A stretch of DNA of 64,000 bases from Paenibacillus albidus. GTDB lineage: Bacteria > Bacillota > Bacilli > Paenibacillales > Paenibacillaceae. The position numbers and the translations under genes were made by a program. The number at the start of each line of letters is the position of its first letter. Within the stretch, counting starts at the first letter, position 1. A model generated the notes under the pieces. The model was given only the letters and a program-made list of their open reading frames with translations. It searched no databases and was not told where the DNA came from. The stretch covers positions 124,001 through 188,000 of the forward strand of contig NZ_BMKR01000002.1 in NCBI RefSeq assembly GCF_014644435.1, written 5' to 3'. This document shows, piece by piece, positions 34,531 through 44,174 of this stretch.

Positions 34531-35247
34531 TTATCTCTCCTGTCCTAGTGTTATCTGTGCCTTGCGAATGGCTTCTTGCATAACCTTCACCGGGTCCTTG
34601 ATCATGTTACCGTGACCGGCCGCAAGTATAGTCGGTCCACTATCCAGCAGCTTGCCGGCACTGCGAAGCGCATATTCTTTGTTCCAGGTTGCCATGGCCG
34701 GAAAAGGAAACCACTTGACCCGGGTACCCGCGACGGCAACCTCCCGAAAGGTCTGAAAGGCATCCCCCACTATGGCAGCCCCCGTACGCCGGTCTATAAA
34801 AGACATCGAGCCCGGCGTATGCCCAGGCGTATACAGGGCCGTCAATGACCCTATGTAATCCCCTTCCTGCAGCAGAATGTCCGGCCTTGTAGTTATCTTG
34901 GAGGGTACACCTCCTTTGATAGGGGTCTCTGGCTCCCCGGGTAGAAGGGAACGGTCTCCCTTAAGCAGTGCTGCGTCCCTCTTGGAGATGAATACCTGCG
35001 CCTCAGGGTGCAGCTTGTGCAGTCTGTCCAGTGCTCCCACATGATCGTCATGGGCATGCGTCAATACAATCCGGGTAATGTTCTTATCCAAATCAGCCGC
35101 TGCTTTCATAATTCCCTGTACACAAAAGGGCAAGGCAGCATCGATTAGAGTCAACCCATTCTCTTCTTCCACTAAATAGCAGTTCACAGGAAACAGCCGC
35201 GGCATCCAGGTTAGCTGCGTTAAATATCCCTCTTGTGTTACTCTCAT
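34531..35247 (-). CDS. Metallo-beta-lactamase-fold hydrolase
   Basis: A 238-residue protein with zinc motif THAHDDH (about 61-67), later GHTPGS and GDAF, and AAGHG near the end. The family includes lactonases, thioesterases and glyoxalase II; the substrate is not evident. First gene of the TetR-controlled operon, GGGGG seven bases before the ATG. Confidence 0.88.
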   Translation of the reverse strand: MRVTQEGYLTQLTWMPRLFPVNCYLVEEENGLTLIDAALPFCVQGIMKAAADLDKNITRIVLTHAHDDHVGALDRLHKLHPEAQVFISKRDAALLKGDRSLLPGEPETPIKGGVPSKITTRPDILLQEGDYIGSLTALYTPGHTPGSMSFIDRRTGAAIVGDAFQTFREVAVAGTRVKWFPFPAMATWNKEYALRSAGKLLDSGPTILAAGHGNMIKDPVKVMQEAIRKAQITLGQER

Positions 35248-35262
35248 AGGTAAACCCCCATA

Positions 35263-35310
35263 AACTAATGTTATTAGTTATAATATAAACTAATGCAATT
35301 AGTTTAACAA
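35263..35310 (-). promoter_or_regulatory. Promoter with twin TetR operators
   Basis: Minus-strand TTGTTA (35305-35310) and TATATT (35282-35287) are 17 bases apart. Palindrome AAACTAAT / ATTAGTTT (35287-35305) fills the spacer, and a second, AACTAAT / ATTAGTT (35263-35279), lies just downstream of the -10. Centres are 25 bp apart. Confidence 0.85.
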
Positions 35311-35407
35311 GAGGTAATTTCATTATTCATGATAAAAAGCCAGAAGCCCAGTATAGATCTAACGGCTTCTGGCTCTCTCGTAGCGTTCACTCCGGACTGA
35401 CAGGCCG

Positions 35408-36013
35408 TTACTCCAGCGTACCGCTCTCCGGATAATGGTCAACGACCGTCAGCAGCCGGGACGCCTCTGTGCGCGGACGGCTGGCAGGGATGGCCTCCGG
35501 ATACCCGGCATGGACCATGGCTACGATTTTCTCCCCCGGCTTAACCCCTATCCTGCTCCGGAATTCCGGAGCATAGATGTAAGGATCGGTCTTCCAGATC
35601 GTCCCGACACCTTTCTCCCATGCAGCAAGCTGGAAGTTCTGGACAAGTGCTGATACGGCGGCATAATCCTCATCCCATTCCCGCTGGCGAGGGTCCTCCG
35701 GCATGACCACGATCAGTGTCAAGGGAATGTTCGAGATGTACTCTTTGCGTTTCACAGCAAAGTCGGGATCAGCTGCAGCACGTTTTACAAAAGAAAAAGC
35801 CGCTTCGCCGAGAAATTTAGCCCCCTCGCCTTCAAAAGCGATAAAACGCCAGGGCTCCCGCAGGCCATGGTTCGGTGCCCACACGGCCACATTCAACAGC
35901 TCTTCCAGCAACCCTTTGGGCAGTGGTTCTTGTCTAAAAAGCTTAACGGAACGCCGTTCCTTAATGGCGGCGGAAATGCCGGCAGATGGAGAATGAATCT
36001 GATTCTGGTTCAT
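35408..36013 (-). CDS. Nitroreductase-family flavoprotein
   Basis: A 201-residue FMN-dependent oxidoreductase: RRSVKLFR for phosphate binding near residue 20, then APNHGLREPWRF and GTIWKTD. Substrates in the family include nitro compounds, quinones and flavins or ferric chelates. ATG at 36013 with GGAGGG upstream. A Fur box lies 35-49 bases ahead, so expression is probably iron-repressed. Confidence 0.87.
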   Translation of the reverse strand: MNQNQIHSPSAGISAAIKERRSVKLFRQEPLPKGLLEELLNVAVWAPNHGLREPWRFIAFEGEGAKFLGEAAFSFVKRAAADPDFAVKRKEYISNIPLTLIVVMPEDPRQREWDEDYAAVSALVQNFQLAAWEKGVGTIWKTDPYIYAPEFRSRIGVKPGEKIVAMVHAGYPEAIPASRPRTEASRLLTVVDHYPESGTLE

Positions 36014-36047
36014 GAGAAATCCCTCCAACGAGTTTTTAGTATATAAA

Positions 36048-36062
36048 TGAGAATAATTATCA
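36048..36062. promoter_or_regulatory. Fur box of the nitroreductase gene
   Basis: TGAGAATAATTATCA matches the Fur 7-1-7 consensus TGATAATNATTATCA at all but one defined position. Confidence 0.8.
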
Positions 36063-36149
36063 CTCATTGTACAGTATGGGCTCTCTTTTTGCAAAAGTTC
36101 CGCTACCCTCTCAACTCCTCACCCGTCCACAGCAGAGCTCTTCCATAAA

Positions 36150-36189
36150 AAATGTCCCGGCAGCCTTTTTTCAGACTTCCGGGACATTT
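36150..36189 (-). terminator. Terminator after pstB
   Basis: AAATGTCCCGG / CCGGGACATTT followed on the minus strand by a T-run, next to the pstB stop codon. Confidence 0.88.
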
Positions 36190-36192
36190 CTT

Positions 36193-36966
36193 TCAGCCGA
36201 ACCGGCCCATTATATATTCTTGTGTCATCTGATTCTCGGGATTGCTGAAGACTTTTTCGGTCTTGTCATATTCAACAAGTGTTCCGAGATAAAAGTACGC
36301 CGTATAGTCGGAGATCCGTGCCGCCTGCTGCATGTTATGCGTTACAATGACAATCCGCAGTTCTTCCTTCAGCTCTTTGATGAGCTCTTCTACTTTACCT
36401 GTAGAAACGGGGTCCAGCGCCGAAGCCGGCTCATCCAGCAGCAGAATCTGCGGATTGACGGACAGCGCCCGCGCGATGCAGAGCCGCTGCTGTTGTCCGC
36501 CGGAGAGGGCCAGCGCCGAATCCTTCAGACGATCCTTCACCTCGTCCCACAATGCTGCGCGGCGCAAGCTGCTCTCTACGATCTCGTCGAGCGCCTTTTT
36601 GCCCTTAATTCCGTGATATTTGGGACCGAAGGCAATATTGTCGTAGATGGATTTATAGAACGGGTTGGGCTTTTGCCACACCATGCCAATTTTTTGCCGC
36701 AGCTTGATGACATCCGTACCCGGTGCGTTAATATCAATGCCGTCGATCCAGATGTTGCCTTTGGTGGTGGATCCGGAAATTTCATCATTCATCCGGTTAA
36801 GGGACCGCAGAAAGGTGGATTTACCGCAGCCCGAAGGGCCAATCAATGCCGTCACTGTATTCTGGGCAAAAGGAAGGCTGATCCCTTTCACCGCTTCATA
36901 CGTTCCGTAAAAAATGCTCAAGTCCTCGGTCTGAAAAGATTCGCGTACCGGTGCTATCGCTCCCAT
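36193..36966 (-). CDS. pstB: Phosphate ABC transporter ATPase
   Basis: A 257-residue ATPase: Walker [10 protein letters not shown], signature [12 protein letters not shown], Walker [13 protein letters not shown] and switch [10 protein letters not shown]. These are diagnostic for PstB. The ATG at 36966 is preferred over GTG at 36969 because AGGAGG then lies eight bases away. Last gene of pstSCAB; powers high-affinity phosphate import. No phoU follows within the window. Confidence 0.95.
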   Translation of the reverse strand: MGAIAPVRESFQTEDLSIFYGTYEAVKGISLPFAQNTVTALIGPSGCGKSTFLRSLNRMNDEISGSTTKGNIWIDGIDINAPGTDVIKLRQKIGMVWQKPNPFYKSIYDNIAFGPKYHGIKGKKALDEIVESSLRRAALWDEVKDRLKDSALALSGGQQQRLCIARALSVNPQILLLDEPASALDPVSTGKVEELIKELKEELRIVIVTHNMQQAARISDYTAYFYLGTLVEYDKTEKVFSNPENQMTQEYIMGRFG

Positions 36967-37008
36967 CACTTTAACCTCCTATTGTTCTGTTTCTTTACGT
37001 TTTATTGA

Positions 37009-37905
37009 TTAGTTCATTCTTTTGGATGCGGTCAGCTTACGGTAAATGAATCTGCCGAAGAACCGTGCACCGAGGTTAAAGAGCAGCACTGTGATCACGA
37101 GCACCGCTGAAGCACCGGCAGCAATTTCTACGGCATCGGGAGCAAGCCCTTCACTGTTCACCTTCCAGATATGCACAGCGAGCGTCTCGGCCGGGCGGAA
37201 CGGGTTAAGCGGAGAAGAAGGGCTAAGCGGATTCCAGTTCGTGAAATCCAGACGCGGGCTGCTCATGCCCGCTGTGAACATCAGGGCCGCTGCTTCCCCG
37301 AAGACCCGGCCGGCAGAGAGAATCGTTCCGGTAATGATCGTCGGCAGCGCCACAGGGAACAGGACGGTGGTCACGATTTTCCACTTGGAAAGTCCCAGAG
37401 CGAACCCTGCCTCCTTCTGCTGCTTGGGCACAGAGCGGAACGCCTGCTCCGTAATCCGCACCATCAGCGGCAGGTTGAAGACTGTCAGTGCGAGCGCACC
37501 TGATATCATGGAGAACCCAAGGTCAAAATAGTTAACGATCAGCAAGAGGCCGAACAACCCGACAACAATCGAAGGAAAAGACGACAATACCTCAACGATT
37601 AGGCGAATGAATCCGGTAAGCTTGCCGGGACGGGCATACTCAGCCATAAAGATACCGGCACCCAGGCCGAGTGGCACAGTAATAATCAATGTAAGCACCA
37701 GCAGGAACAGCGAGTTGAACAATTGGGGTCCAACCCCTCCGCCTGCGCGGATTTTTTGGGGCGCCGAGGTCAGGAAATCCCAGCTGATATGGCTTAACCC
37801 CCGGAACAGGATATATCCAAGCAGGCCGACAAGAATGGCTACTATGAATAAGGCGAAAAACACGATAAGGCTGGTGGCAATTTTGTCAACGGTTCTCGGC
37901 TTCAA
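37009..37905 (-). CDS. pstA: Phosphate ABC transporter permease
   Basis: A 298-residue membrane protein with six segments and the EAA-type loop EQAFRSVPKQQKEAGFALG. Unusual TTG start at 37905, four bases inside pstC, with AAGGAG nine bases upstream, so translation is coupled. Confidence 0.93.
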   Translation of the reverse strand: MKPRTVDKIATSLIVFFALFIVAILVGLLGYILFRGLSHISWDFLTSAPQKIRAGGGVGPQLFNSLFLLVLTLIITVPLGLGAGIFMAEYARPGKLTGFIRLIVEVLSSFPSIVVGLFGLLLIVNYFDLGFSMISGALALTVFNLPLMVRITEQAFRSVPKQQKEAGFALGLSKWKIVTTVLFPVALPTIITGTILSAGRVFGEAAALMFTAGMSSPRLDFTNWNPLSPSSPLNPFRPAETLAVHIWKVNSEGLAPDAVEIAAGASAVLVITVLLFNLGARFFGRFIYRKLTASKRMN

Positions 37906-38804
37906 ATTTTATTTCTCCTTTCAAGCAATCTTACGAGCCCAACGAATGCGAAGGTCATCAGCATAAGAACCAGGGCCATGCTCCACAGCGCATTGTTATA
38001 AGATGAGCCCATCGTCGTGTTCCCCATGCTGAGCGTAATTACACTCGTCAGGGTTGAAGCCGATTCAAACAGGGATTTGGGTACAAACGGTGCATTTCCG
38101 ATGACCATCTGTACGGCAAGTGCTTCACCAAAGGCGCGGGCCATCCCCAGCACGACCCCTGTCATGATGGAGGGCATGGTTGTCGGGAGGATGACACGCG
38201 AAATCGTCTGCCACCGTGTGGCGCCAAGCGCAAAGGAGGATTCTTTCAAGTTTTGCGGCAAGGCAGCCAGCGCGTCTGCAGCCACGCTTGTTATCGTCGG
38301 AAGAATCATCACCGACAGCACAAGCGCGCCTGCAGCTACCCCGATGCCTTGGCCCGGAAATGTGTCACGCAGAAACGGAACAATGACACTGAGTCCGATA
38401 AAACCATACACAACCGATGGAATCCCTGCGAGCAGCTCTATTACCGGCTGCAGCAGCTTTTTACCCCAACCGGGAACGATTTCGGTCATAAACAGTGCCG
38501 CACAAATGCTGAGCGGACTGGCGATCAAGGCAGCAAGCAGCGTCACCAGAAAGGAACCGGAAATAAACGGAAATGCCCCAAAGGAAGGTGTATCCGCTTC
38601 AGGTGCCCACTTCGTGCCGAAGAAAAATTCGCCCACACTGACCCCGCCGGTAATAAACGTAGACAGACCTTTGGACGCTACAAAATAGACCATTGAGATG
38701 ATGATTACGATCAATAGCAGTACACAAAAAGCCATATAGGAACGTCCGACCAAATCCTCAATATGATGTTTTTCAAGACGTGATTTCTTTGATTTCACCC
38801 TCAA
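37902..38804 (-). CDS. pstC: Phosphate ABC transporter permease
   Basis: A 300-residue membrane protein with six segments and the EAA loop AADALAALPQNLKESSFALG. It overlaps pstA by four bases. It pairs with PstA to form the phosphate channel. Separated from pstS by 95 bases that contain a small hairpin. Confidence 0.93.
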   Translation of the reverse strand: MRVKSKKSRLEKHHIEDLVGRSYMAFCVLLLIVIIISMVYFVASKGLSTFITGGVSVGEFFFGTKWAPEADTPSFGAFPFISGSFLVTLLAALIASPLSICAALFMTEIVPGWGKKLLQPVIELLAGIPSVVYGFIGLSVIVPFLRDTFPGQGIGVAAGALVLSVMILPTITSVAADALAALPQNLKESSFALGATRWQTISRVILPTTMPSIMTGVVLGMARAFGEALAVQMVIGNAPFVPKSLFESASTLTSVITLSMGNTTMGSSYNNALWSMALVLMLMTFAFVGLVRLLERRNKI

Positions 38805-38831
38805 GCTGCTCCCTCTTTCTAAAGTGAAAAG

Positions 38832-38854
38832 AGAGGCAGATGGTCTCCGCCTCT
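38832..38854 (-). other. Hairpin between pstS and pstC
   Basis: AGAGGC / GCCTCT arms followed by CTTTTC on the minus strand. Probably a partial terminator or mRNA-stabilising stem that lets pstS exceed the other genes. Confidence 0.5.
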
Positions 38855-38899
38855 AATCACTTGATAATCTAATGAAATATATCCGGATAGGAATGGTAT

Positions 38900-39862
38900 T
38901 TATTTCTTTGTTACATTTCCTTCTACATCGCGTGCAACCTGCATGTTGAGCGCTGGAATGTAGCCCAGTTCGACAACGTCGGCGGTTTGCACTTCTTCTG
39001 TCATGATGTAATCAAGGAATGCTTTTACCGTTTCATTCGGTTCGCCGTTAGTGTACATGTGCTGATAAGCCCATACCGGATATTTACCGGAAATTACATT
39101 GTCTACAGATGGCTCTACGCCGTCATAGCTCAGTGTTTTTACCGAATCATCCAGGTAAGACAGCGCCAGGTAACCAATAGCTCCCGGAGTTTCGCCGATC
39201 ATTTTCTTTACAGTACCGGAAGAGTCTTCTTGAATCGAACCTTGAAGGTCTTCAGTTTTGGTGCCAAGTGCGAAATTCTCAAAGGTTGCGCGTGTGCCGG
39301 AGCTGCCCGGACGGTTGATAATTTGGATTTTTTGGTCAGCACCGCCAACTTCTTTCCAGTTGGTTACTTTACCTGAGAAAATGTCAACGAGCTGCTGCTT
39401 GGTCAGACCGTCTACACCAGCATCTTTATGTGCTACTGCTGCAATCGCCACAACTGCCACTTGATGGTCTACCAGTGCTGCGGCTTTTTCTGCATCGTCA
39501 CCCTTCAGCTTCTCTTCGGCAAATACGTCGGAGTTACCGATATCCACTTGCTTCTCAGCAACCTGGGTAAGTCCCGTTCCGCTTCCTCCGCCTTGTACCT
39601 GGATATCTACACCGGCATTCTTATCCATGAATTTCTCAGCTACCTGCTCTACCAGCGGCTGCAATGCCGTGGAGCCCGAAGCCAGAATCGAACCGCTCAA
39701 ATCTGAACCGCTGCTTGTCTCTGTAGGTGCATTTGTTGCAGCAGCATTATTGCCACCAGCGTTGGCCGGTGCGTTATTTCCCCCGTTGTTGCTTCCGCAA
39801 GCCGATAGTGCGAGTACACTTGTTAACGCCAAAGTCATGATCCAGGATTTTCTAAATTGCAT
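38900..39862 (-). CDS. pstS: Phosphate-binding lipoprotein
   Basis: A 320-residue lipoprotein: signal peptide with lipobox LSAC (Cys about 22), low-complexity N/A/T linker, then the binding domain with GSTALQP and NRPGSSGTRATF phosphate-contact motifs. First gene of pstSCAB. AGGAGGAG upstream of the start. A clear Pho box was not seen before it. Confidence 0.94.
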   Translation of the reverse strand: MQFRKSWIMTLALTSVLALSACGSNNGGNNAPANAGGNNAAATNAPTETSSGSDLSGSILASGSTALQPLVEQVAEKFMDKNAGVDIQVQGGGSGTGLTQVAEKQVDIGNSDVFAEEKLKGDDAEKAAALVDHQVAVVAIAAVAHKDAGVDGLTKQQLVDIFSGKVTNWKEVGGADQKIQIINRPGSSGTRATFENFALGTKTEDLQGSIQEDSSGTVKKMIGETPGAIGYLALSYLDDSVKTLSYDGVEPSVDNVISGKYPVWAYQHMYTNGEPNETVKAFLDYIMTEEVQTADVVELGYIPALNMQVARDVEGNVTKK

Positions 39863-40029
39863 TATAGTTTGTCTCCTCCTAAATGTTTTACAAGCCTCAG
39901 CTTTCGCATGTGCTTGCCTTGTGGAGCTTTGGCCCCTCTGACTCTTCCTATTCTAGGGCTCGTTCGTTAGATAAACGCCCTACTTATGTAAAAAGAAAGA
40001 TAAAAATATGAATAGAAAATGTATATCAA

Positions 40030-40046
40030 TATAGATATAATCTATA
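40030..40046. promoter_or_regulatory. 17-bp palindrome between pstS and the LysR gene
   Basis: TATAGATATAATCTATA is a perfect 7-3-7 palindrome with a T-N-A LysR-like character, 50 bases ahead of the LysR gene. It overlaps candidate TATAAT boxes. Confidence 0.5.
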
Positions 40047-40095
40047 ATAGAGAAACAATAATACAAACAATTAAGAATTCCGGTGGGGGAACGTC

Positions 40096-40989
40096 ATGAA
40101 TATTATGAAACTGCAAATTGTAGTATTGATTGAAAAATATAAAAAAGTAACCGATGTAGCCGCTGAACTCGGTGTAAAACAACCTACCGTCTCTTTCCAC
40201 ATGAAGAACCTGGAGAATGAGCTCGGCACCTCTTTATTTCAATACCGGAGCGGCCGGGTGCTCTTAACGGATGCAGGCAGGGCGCTACATCAATACGCTG
40301 TCAAAATCGTCGCTCTTGCCGCCGAGGCAGAACGCAGTGTGAAACAGCTGTCCTCCCCGGCACAGGGACAATTGGAGCTCGAAGCCGGGTTCGTGCCGGG
40401 AACTTATTTTCTGCCAAAGATACTCTCTTTATTCATGAAGCTGCATCCGGGCATTGATGTACAACTGAGCGTTCAGCCCGACGCCGTCCTGCGTGAGCGG
40501 CTCCGCTCCCGGGAATCACAGCTGGCGGTGCTGCACAACATAGATGGGACCGACGAATCTTTTACCTATCAGCAGATTGGGGAAGATGAGATGGTCCTGA
40601 TCTTTGCACCGGGCCACCATTTTGAAGGGGTCCGGGGCTTAACGCCCGAGCAGCTCGCCCGTGAGCCGTGGATTCAGCACAGTGCCGGTTCAAGCTTGCG
40701 GGGAGCCGCCGATTCCTGGGCGCAGCTTAACCATGTCCGGCTGTGGAACCGGGCGGAGCTGAGCTCGCCTGAAGCTGTCAAGAGAATGATCGGCGAAGGG
40801 GGTTATGTGGGGTTATTTTCGAAGGCAGGAATAGAGCAGGAAGTCATTCAAGGGCTATTGTGTTACGCTTCACTGCCGGGGCATCTTCCGGAACGGAGCG
40901 GGTTTGTGCTGGCCTGGAGAAAAGATTACACACTCTCCCCGGTTCAGGAATCATTTGCCGAACTCCTCACTGAATCCGCTTATTTATAA
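40096..40989 (+). CDS. LysR-family transcriptional regulator
   Basis: A 297-residue regulator: N-terminal helix-turn-helix (about 18-40, TDVAAELGVKQPTVSFHMKN) and a periplasmic-binding-type effector domain (about 90-290). Divergent from pstS, with a palindrome between; it may control itself or a target elsewhere. Ligand unknown. Confidence 0.88.
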   Translation: MNIMKLQIVVLIEKYKKVTDVAAELGVKQPTVSFHMKNLENELGTSLFQYRSGRVLLTDAGRALHQYAVKIVALAAEAERSVKQLSSPAQGQLELEAGFVPGTYFLPKILSLFMKLHPGIDVQLSVQPDAVLRERLRSRESQLAVLHNIDGTDESFTYQQIGEDEMVLIFAPGHHFEGVRGLTPEQLAREPWIQHSAGSSLRGAADSWAQLNHVRLWNRAELSSPEAVKRMIGEGGYVGLFSKAGIEQEVIQGLLCYASLPGHLPERSGFVLAWRKDYTLSPVQESFAELLTESAYL

Positions 40990-41022
40990 CCTCACAGGCG
41001 CCGGGTATAATCCGGCAATTAT

Positions 41023-41070
41023 ACAAAACCGGCAGGTCCATGAGAAATACTTTGGACCTGCCGGTTTTGT
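41023..41070. terminator. Strong bidirectional terminator
   Basis: An 18-bp perfect stem, from ACAAAACCGGCAGGTCCA to its complement, between the convergent LysR and methyltransferase genes. Confidence 0.92.
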
Positions 41071-41075
41071 ATGTA

Positions 41076-41903
41076 TTATTTTTTGGCCGCAGTTAAAGTG
41101 AAGGTCTTCGGTATACCTTTGTCATACACATCCGAAGACAGATTAGGTTCTTCGGCCAGCTTGCCAATGACCAGTCCGCTGGCAGCTGCTGCCGTAACGA
41201 TTTCACCTAATGTCCAGCGGCGCCAGAACACAACATTTTGGCTGGCCTCAGCCGGTTCAGCGCCGGACGGCAGGTATTTGGAGTAGGAAATCCGCTTTTC
41301 TTCCAGTGATGTGTCGAAATAATCACCGGTCACCTTGTGCTTGCGCACCTTGGCTGTAGACCCCTTCGAGGTAATCAGCTTGGTGGTCACCGGATGAAAA
41401 TCACGAAGCACGAATTGCCCCCCGGGGGCCAGCAGCCTGTATACGGTATCCATAAACGGAGCAAGATCGGTAAAATAATGTACAATGCCAAGCTCCGCAA
41501 AAACAATGTCGTAGGAGCCGTCAACGGTTGCTTCCGGCAGATGCAGCACATCGGAAACGATATAGGTAAGCTTTACGCCGGCCGCCTGCGCCAGCTCCGC
41601 TGCATAACGGGCATTGGCCTCGGAGAAATCGGCTACGGCAACCCTTGCACCCAAGAGCCCCAGGGCAACGGCCTTCATCCCGTTCGAGCCCATAAGGTTC
41701 ATGATTTTTTTATCCTTCACATCCCCAAAATAAGAAATCAGCGGATAGAGCTTGGCTTCCGGATCTTTGATCAGCTTGGCTGCTGCCTCAGCGGGTGTTC
41801 CGAATCTTTCGGTCCAGGCGCTGTAGGTATCCTCATTCCATAACACTTCTGCGCTTCGCCCCGCGCTGGTACCTGAGTCCTCTGCCTGATGTTGTTCATT
41901 CAT
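41076..41903 (-). CDS. Class I SAM-dependent methyltransferase
   Basis: A 275-residue protein with an SAM-binding fold: NLMGSNGMKAVALGLLGA (motif I, about 68-85), VADFSEANARYA and later FAELGIVHYF. The acceptor is unknown. It overlaps the end of the EamA gene by eight bases, so both are likely co-expressed. Confidence 0.85.
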   Translation of the reverse strand: MNEQHQAEDSGTSAGRSAEVLWNEDTYSAWTERFGTPAEAAAKLIKDPEAKLYPLISYFGDVKDKKIMNLMGSNGMKAVALGLLGARVAVADFSEANARYAAELAQAAGVKLTYIVSDVLHLPEATVDGSYDIVFAELGIVHYFTDLAPFMDTVYRLLAPGGQFVLRDFHPVTTKLITSKGSTAKVRKHKVTGDYFDTSLEEKRISYSKYLPSGAEPAEASQNVVFWRRWTLGEIVTAAAASGLVIGKLAEEPNLSSDVYDKGIPKTFTLTAAKK

Positions 41904-42813
41904 TAATTGTTACCCCTTTGTCTATGAAATCATTGTGAATCCTGCGCCCTGCAAATACATAAACGGCCAGTCCAAAGAGCACTAGGAGACCTCCTGCCCA
42001 CTGCAAGGCTTTTAATTGCTCACCAAGCAGCAGAAAGGCCAGCAGGCTGGCGCCCACCGGCTCTCCCAGAATGTTCATGGATACCGTTGTCGCCGACACA
42101 TACTGCAGCAGCCAGTTAAAGAGAATGTGTCCAAACACTGTCGGGACCACCGCCAGCAGAACGAATATCCCCCACTCCCTTGCCGGATAATTAAAAAACG
42201 GAATGCCCGCAGCCAGATTGTAGACAGCAAAAACAATCACCGCTGAAAAGAATACCATCAGGCTGTATAGGAAGGAAGGCATACGCACGACCAGCTTTTG
42301 ACCAATCAGCATATGTATGGCAACTGCAACTGTGCCTCCTATGGAGAGCAGGTCCCCTTTTAGATGATCGGCAGAGAGGCCTACATCTCCCCAGCCAATA
42401 AAGACCACTCCCAATATAGCAATCCCCATGCCCAGAATGGCGGACCCCGCGGTCTTTTCCTTATACCAGATATAGGCGCCCACCATAATAAACACTGGCT
42501 GCAAGGCCATAATCATCGTCGAGCTGGCTACCGAAGTAAACGTAAGCGAGCCCATCCACAGCAGGAAATGAAGCGCAAGCATCGTCCCCGAGGCAAAAAG
42601 CAGCAGCCAGTCCCTCAGGCGCAGAGCTGCCGCTGCTCCGCTGTAAGGGCGTGCGAACGGCAGCATCAGCAAAAAGGTGAACAGCAGACGGTACATCCCT
42701 TGAACAGAAACCGGGGCAACAGACCATTTAATGAAGATGGAGGAAAAAGATATGGCCACAATACCGACCAGCATCAGGAGCGGGACCGGTATGGGTGGAT
42801 TGTTCCGATTCAT
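41896..42813 (-). CDS. EamA-family drug/metabolite transporter
   Basis: A 305-residue protein with ten membrane segments in two EamA repeats (about 12-140 and 155-295); GEPVGASLLAFLLLGE is typical. Substrate unknown. AAGGAT nine bases before the ATG. Operon with the methyltransferase. Confidence 0.87.
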   Translation of the reverse strand: MNRNNPPIPVPLLMLVGIVAISFSSIFIKWSVAPVSVQGMYRLLFTFLLMLPFARPYSGAAAALRLRDWLLLFASGTMLALHFLLWMGSLTFTSVASSTMIMALQPVFIMVGAYIWYKEKTAGSAILGMGIAILGVVFIGWGDVGLSADHLKGDLLSIGGTVAVAIHMLIGQKLVVRMPSFLYSLMVFFSAVIVFAVYNLAAGIPFFNYPAREWGIFVLLAVVPTVFGHILFNWLLQYVSATTVSMNILGEPVGASLLAFLLLGEQLKALQWAGGLLVLFGLAVYVFAGRRIHNDFIDKGVTINE

Positions 42814-42907
42814 TGCATAAGCATCCTTTCAAGCACTGGTAAAGTCACTTATGCTAATGTAACGCAGACCACGAAAAATTGCAGCTCTTTTCATAAAATT
42901 TCATACC

Positions 42908-44044
42908 TTATGGCTTCAGTACAACCTTAATACAGCCTTCCTCTTTATCTCCAAACACTTTATAGCCATGCTCAGCTCTGCTGATGGGGAGACGATGGGT
43001 GATGATGTCCGTTGGATCGAATTGGTTCTCTTTAATCATCTTGTACAACTGAGGCATATAATGAATCACTGGAGCCTGTCCCATCTTCAAGCTGACATTC
43101 CGTTCAAACAAATGGCCCAGAGGAAACATATTATAGGTTAGGCCATAGACTCCTACCAACTGGATTGTTCCGAACTTGCGCACAACCTCGGAAGCAATTC
43201 TGAAGGCGCTGAGGGAACCTCCCTGCAGCTTCAGTGTAGTTTCCACCTTTTCCACTACCGACATTTTGGCATCGAGTCCTACACAGTCTATAACTACGTC
43301 TGCTCCACCGCGGGTAATTTCCTTCAGGTGTTTCTCCAGTTCATTATATTCCTCGAAATTAAAAATCTCGACATTGTTAGTCTGCTTCGCATGCTCCAGC
43401 CGGTAGGGAACGTGATCTACAGCGATGACCCGGGCAGCGCCTTTCATCCAGGCGAATTTCTGGGTCAGCAGGCCAACCGGACCACAGCCGAGCACAATTA
43501 CGGTATCTCCCTTTTTCACGCCTCCGCTTTCCACACCCCACCAGGCAGTAGGCACTATGTCGGACAAAAAGAGCAGCTTCTCATCCTCCATCTCCGCGTC
43601 CTCCGGAACTACGAAAGGTCCAAAATTACCGTAAGGCACTCTCAGCAGCTCCGCTTGACCTCCGGCAAAACCTCCATAACTGTCGGAATACCCCAAAAGG
43701 CCTCCGGTGTCTTTGGCATCATTGGCATGGTCACATTGACTCTCCATCTCGTGCTGGCAGAAAAAGCATTGGCCACAGGCCACATTAAAAGGGATAATCA
43801 CGCGGTCCCCCTTCTTAACCTTCGTGACTTCCGGTCCGACATCCTCGACAATCCCCATGGGTTCATGGCCAATAATGTAATCGTCGTGCATTCCGGGAAC
43901 CTCGCCATTGAATAGATGCAGGTCCGAGCCGCATATTGCCGTTGAGGTAATCCGGACTACAATATCATCTTTTTTTTGCAGCTTGGCATCGGCGACTTCC
44001 TTGACTTCCACTTTCTTTTTTCCCTGATAGGTTACGGCTTTCAT
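42908..44044 (-). CDS. Zinc-dependent alcohol dehydrogenase
   Basis: A 378-residue medium-chain dehydrogenase. Catalytic zinc ligands in CGSDLH and GHEPMG; structural zinc cysteines in CGQCFFCQHEMESQC; NAD-binding GCGPVG. It resembles AdhB and glutathione-independent formaldehyde dehydrogenase-like enzymes. Substrate is not settled. AAGGAG upstream of the ATG; single gene. Confidence 0.87.
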   Translation of the reverse strand: MKAVTYQGKKKVEVKEVADAKLQKKDDIVVRITSTAICGSDLHLFNGEVPGMHDDYIIGHEPMGIVEDVGPEVTKVKKGDRVIIPFNVACGQCFFCQHEMESQCDHANDAKDTGGLLGYSDSYGGFAGGQAELLRVPYGNFGPFVVPEDAEMEDEKLLFLSDIVPTAWWGVESGGVKKGDTVIVLGCGPVGLLTQKFAWMKGAARVIAVDHVPYRLEHAKQTNNVEIFNFEEYNELEKHLKEITRGGADVVIDCVGLDAKMSVVEKVETTLKLQGGSLSAFRIASEVVRKFGTIQLVGVYGLTYNMFPLGHLFERNVSLKMGQAPVIHYMPQLYKMIKENQFDPTDIITHRLPISRAEHGYKVFGDKEEGCIKVVLKP

Positions 44045-44174
44045 GATGAGAACACTCCTTTGGAAGAATAGTGATGGAGAGGGTTCGCGGTACCTCGCCT
44101 TACTATGTTATAACCCTAATGCCTTTCCAATTATCCATTCTCCGCTTGAAAAGAGTGTCGTAGGCCTTACATGA

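Noticed and set aside
39863-40020. Pho box upstream of pstS
   Set aside because: Some TTTACA-like words occur, but not with a convincing 11-bp period.
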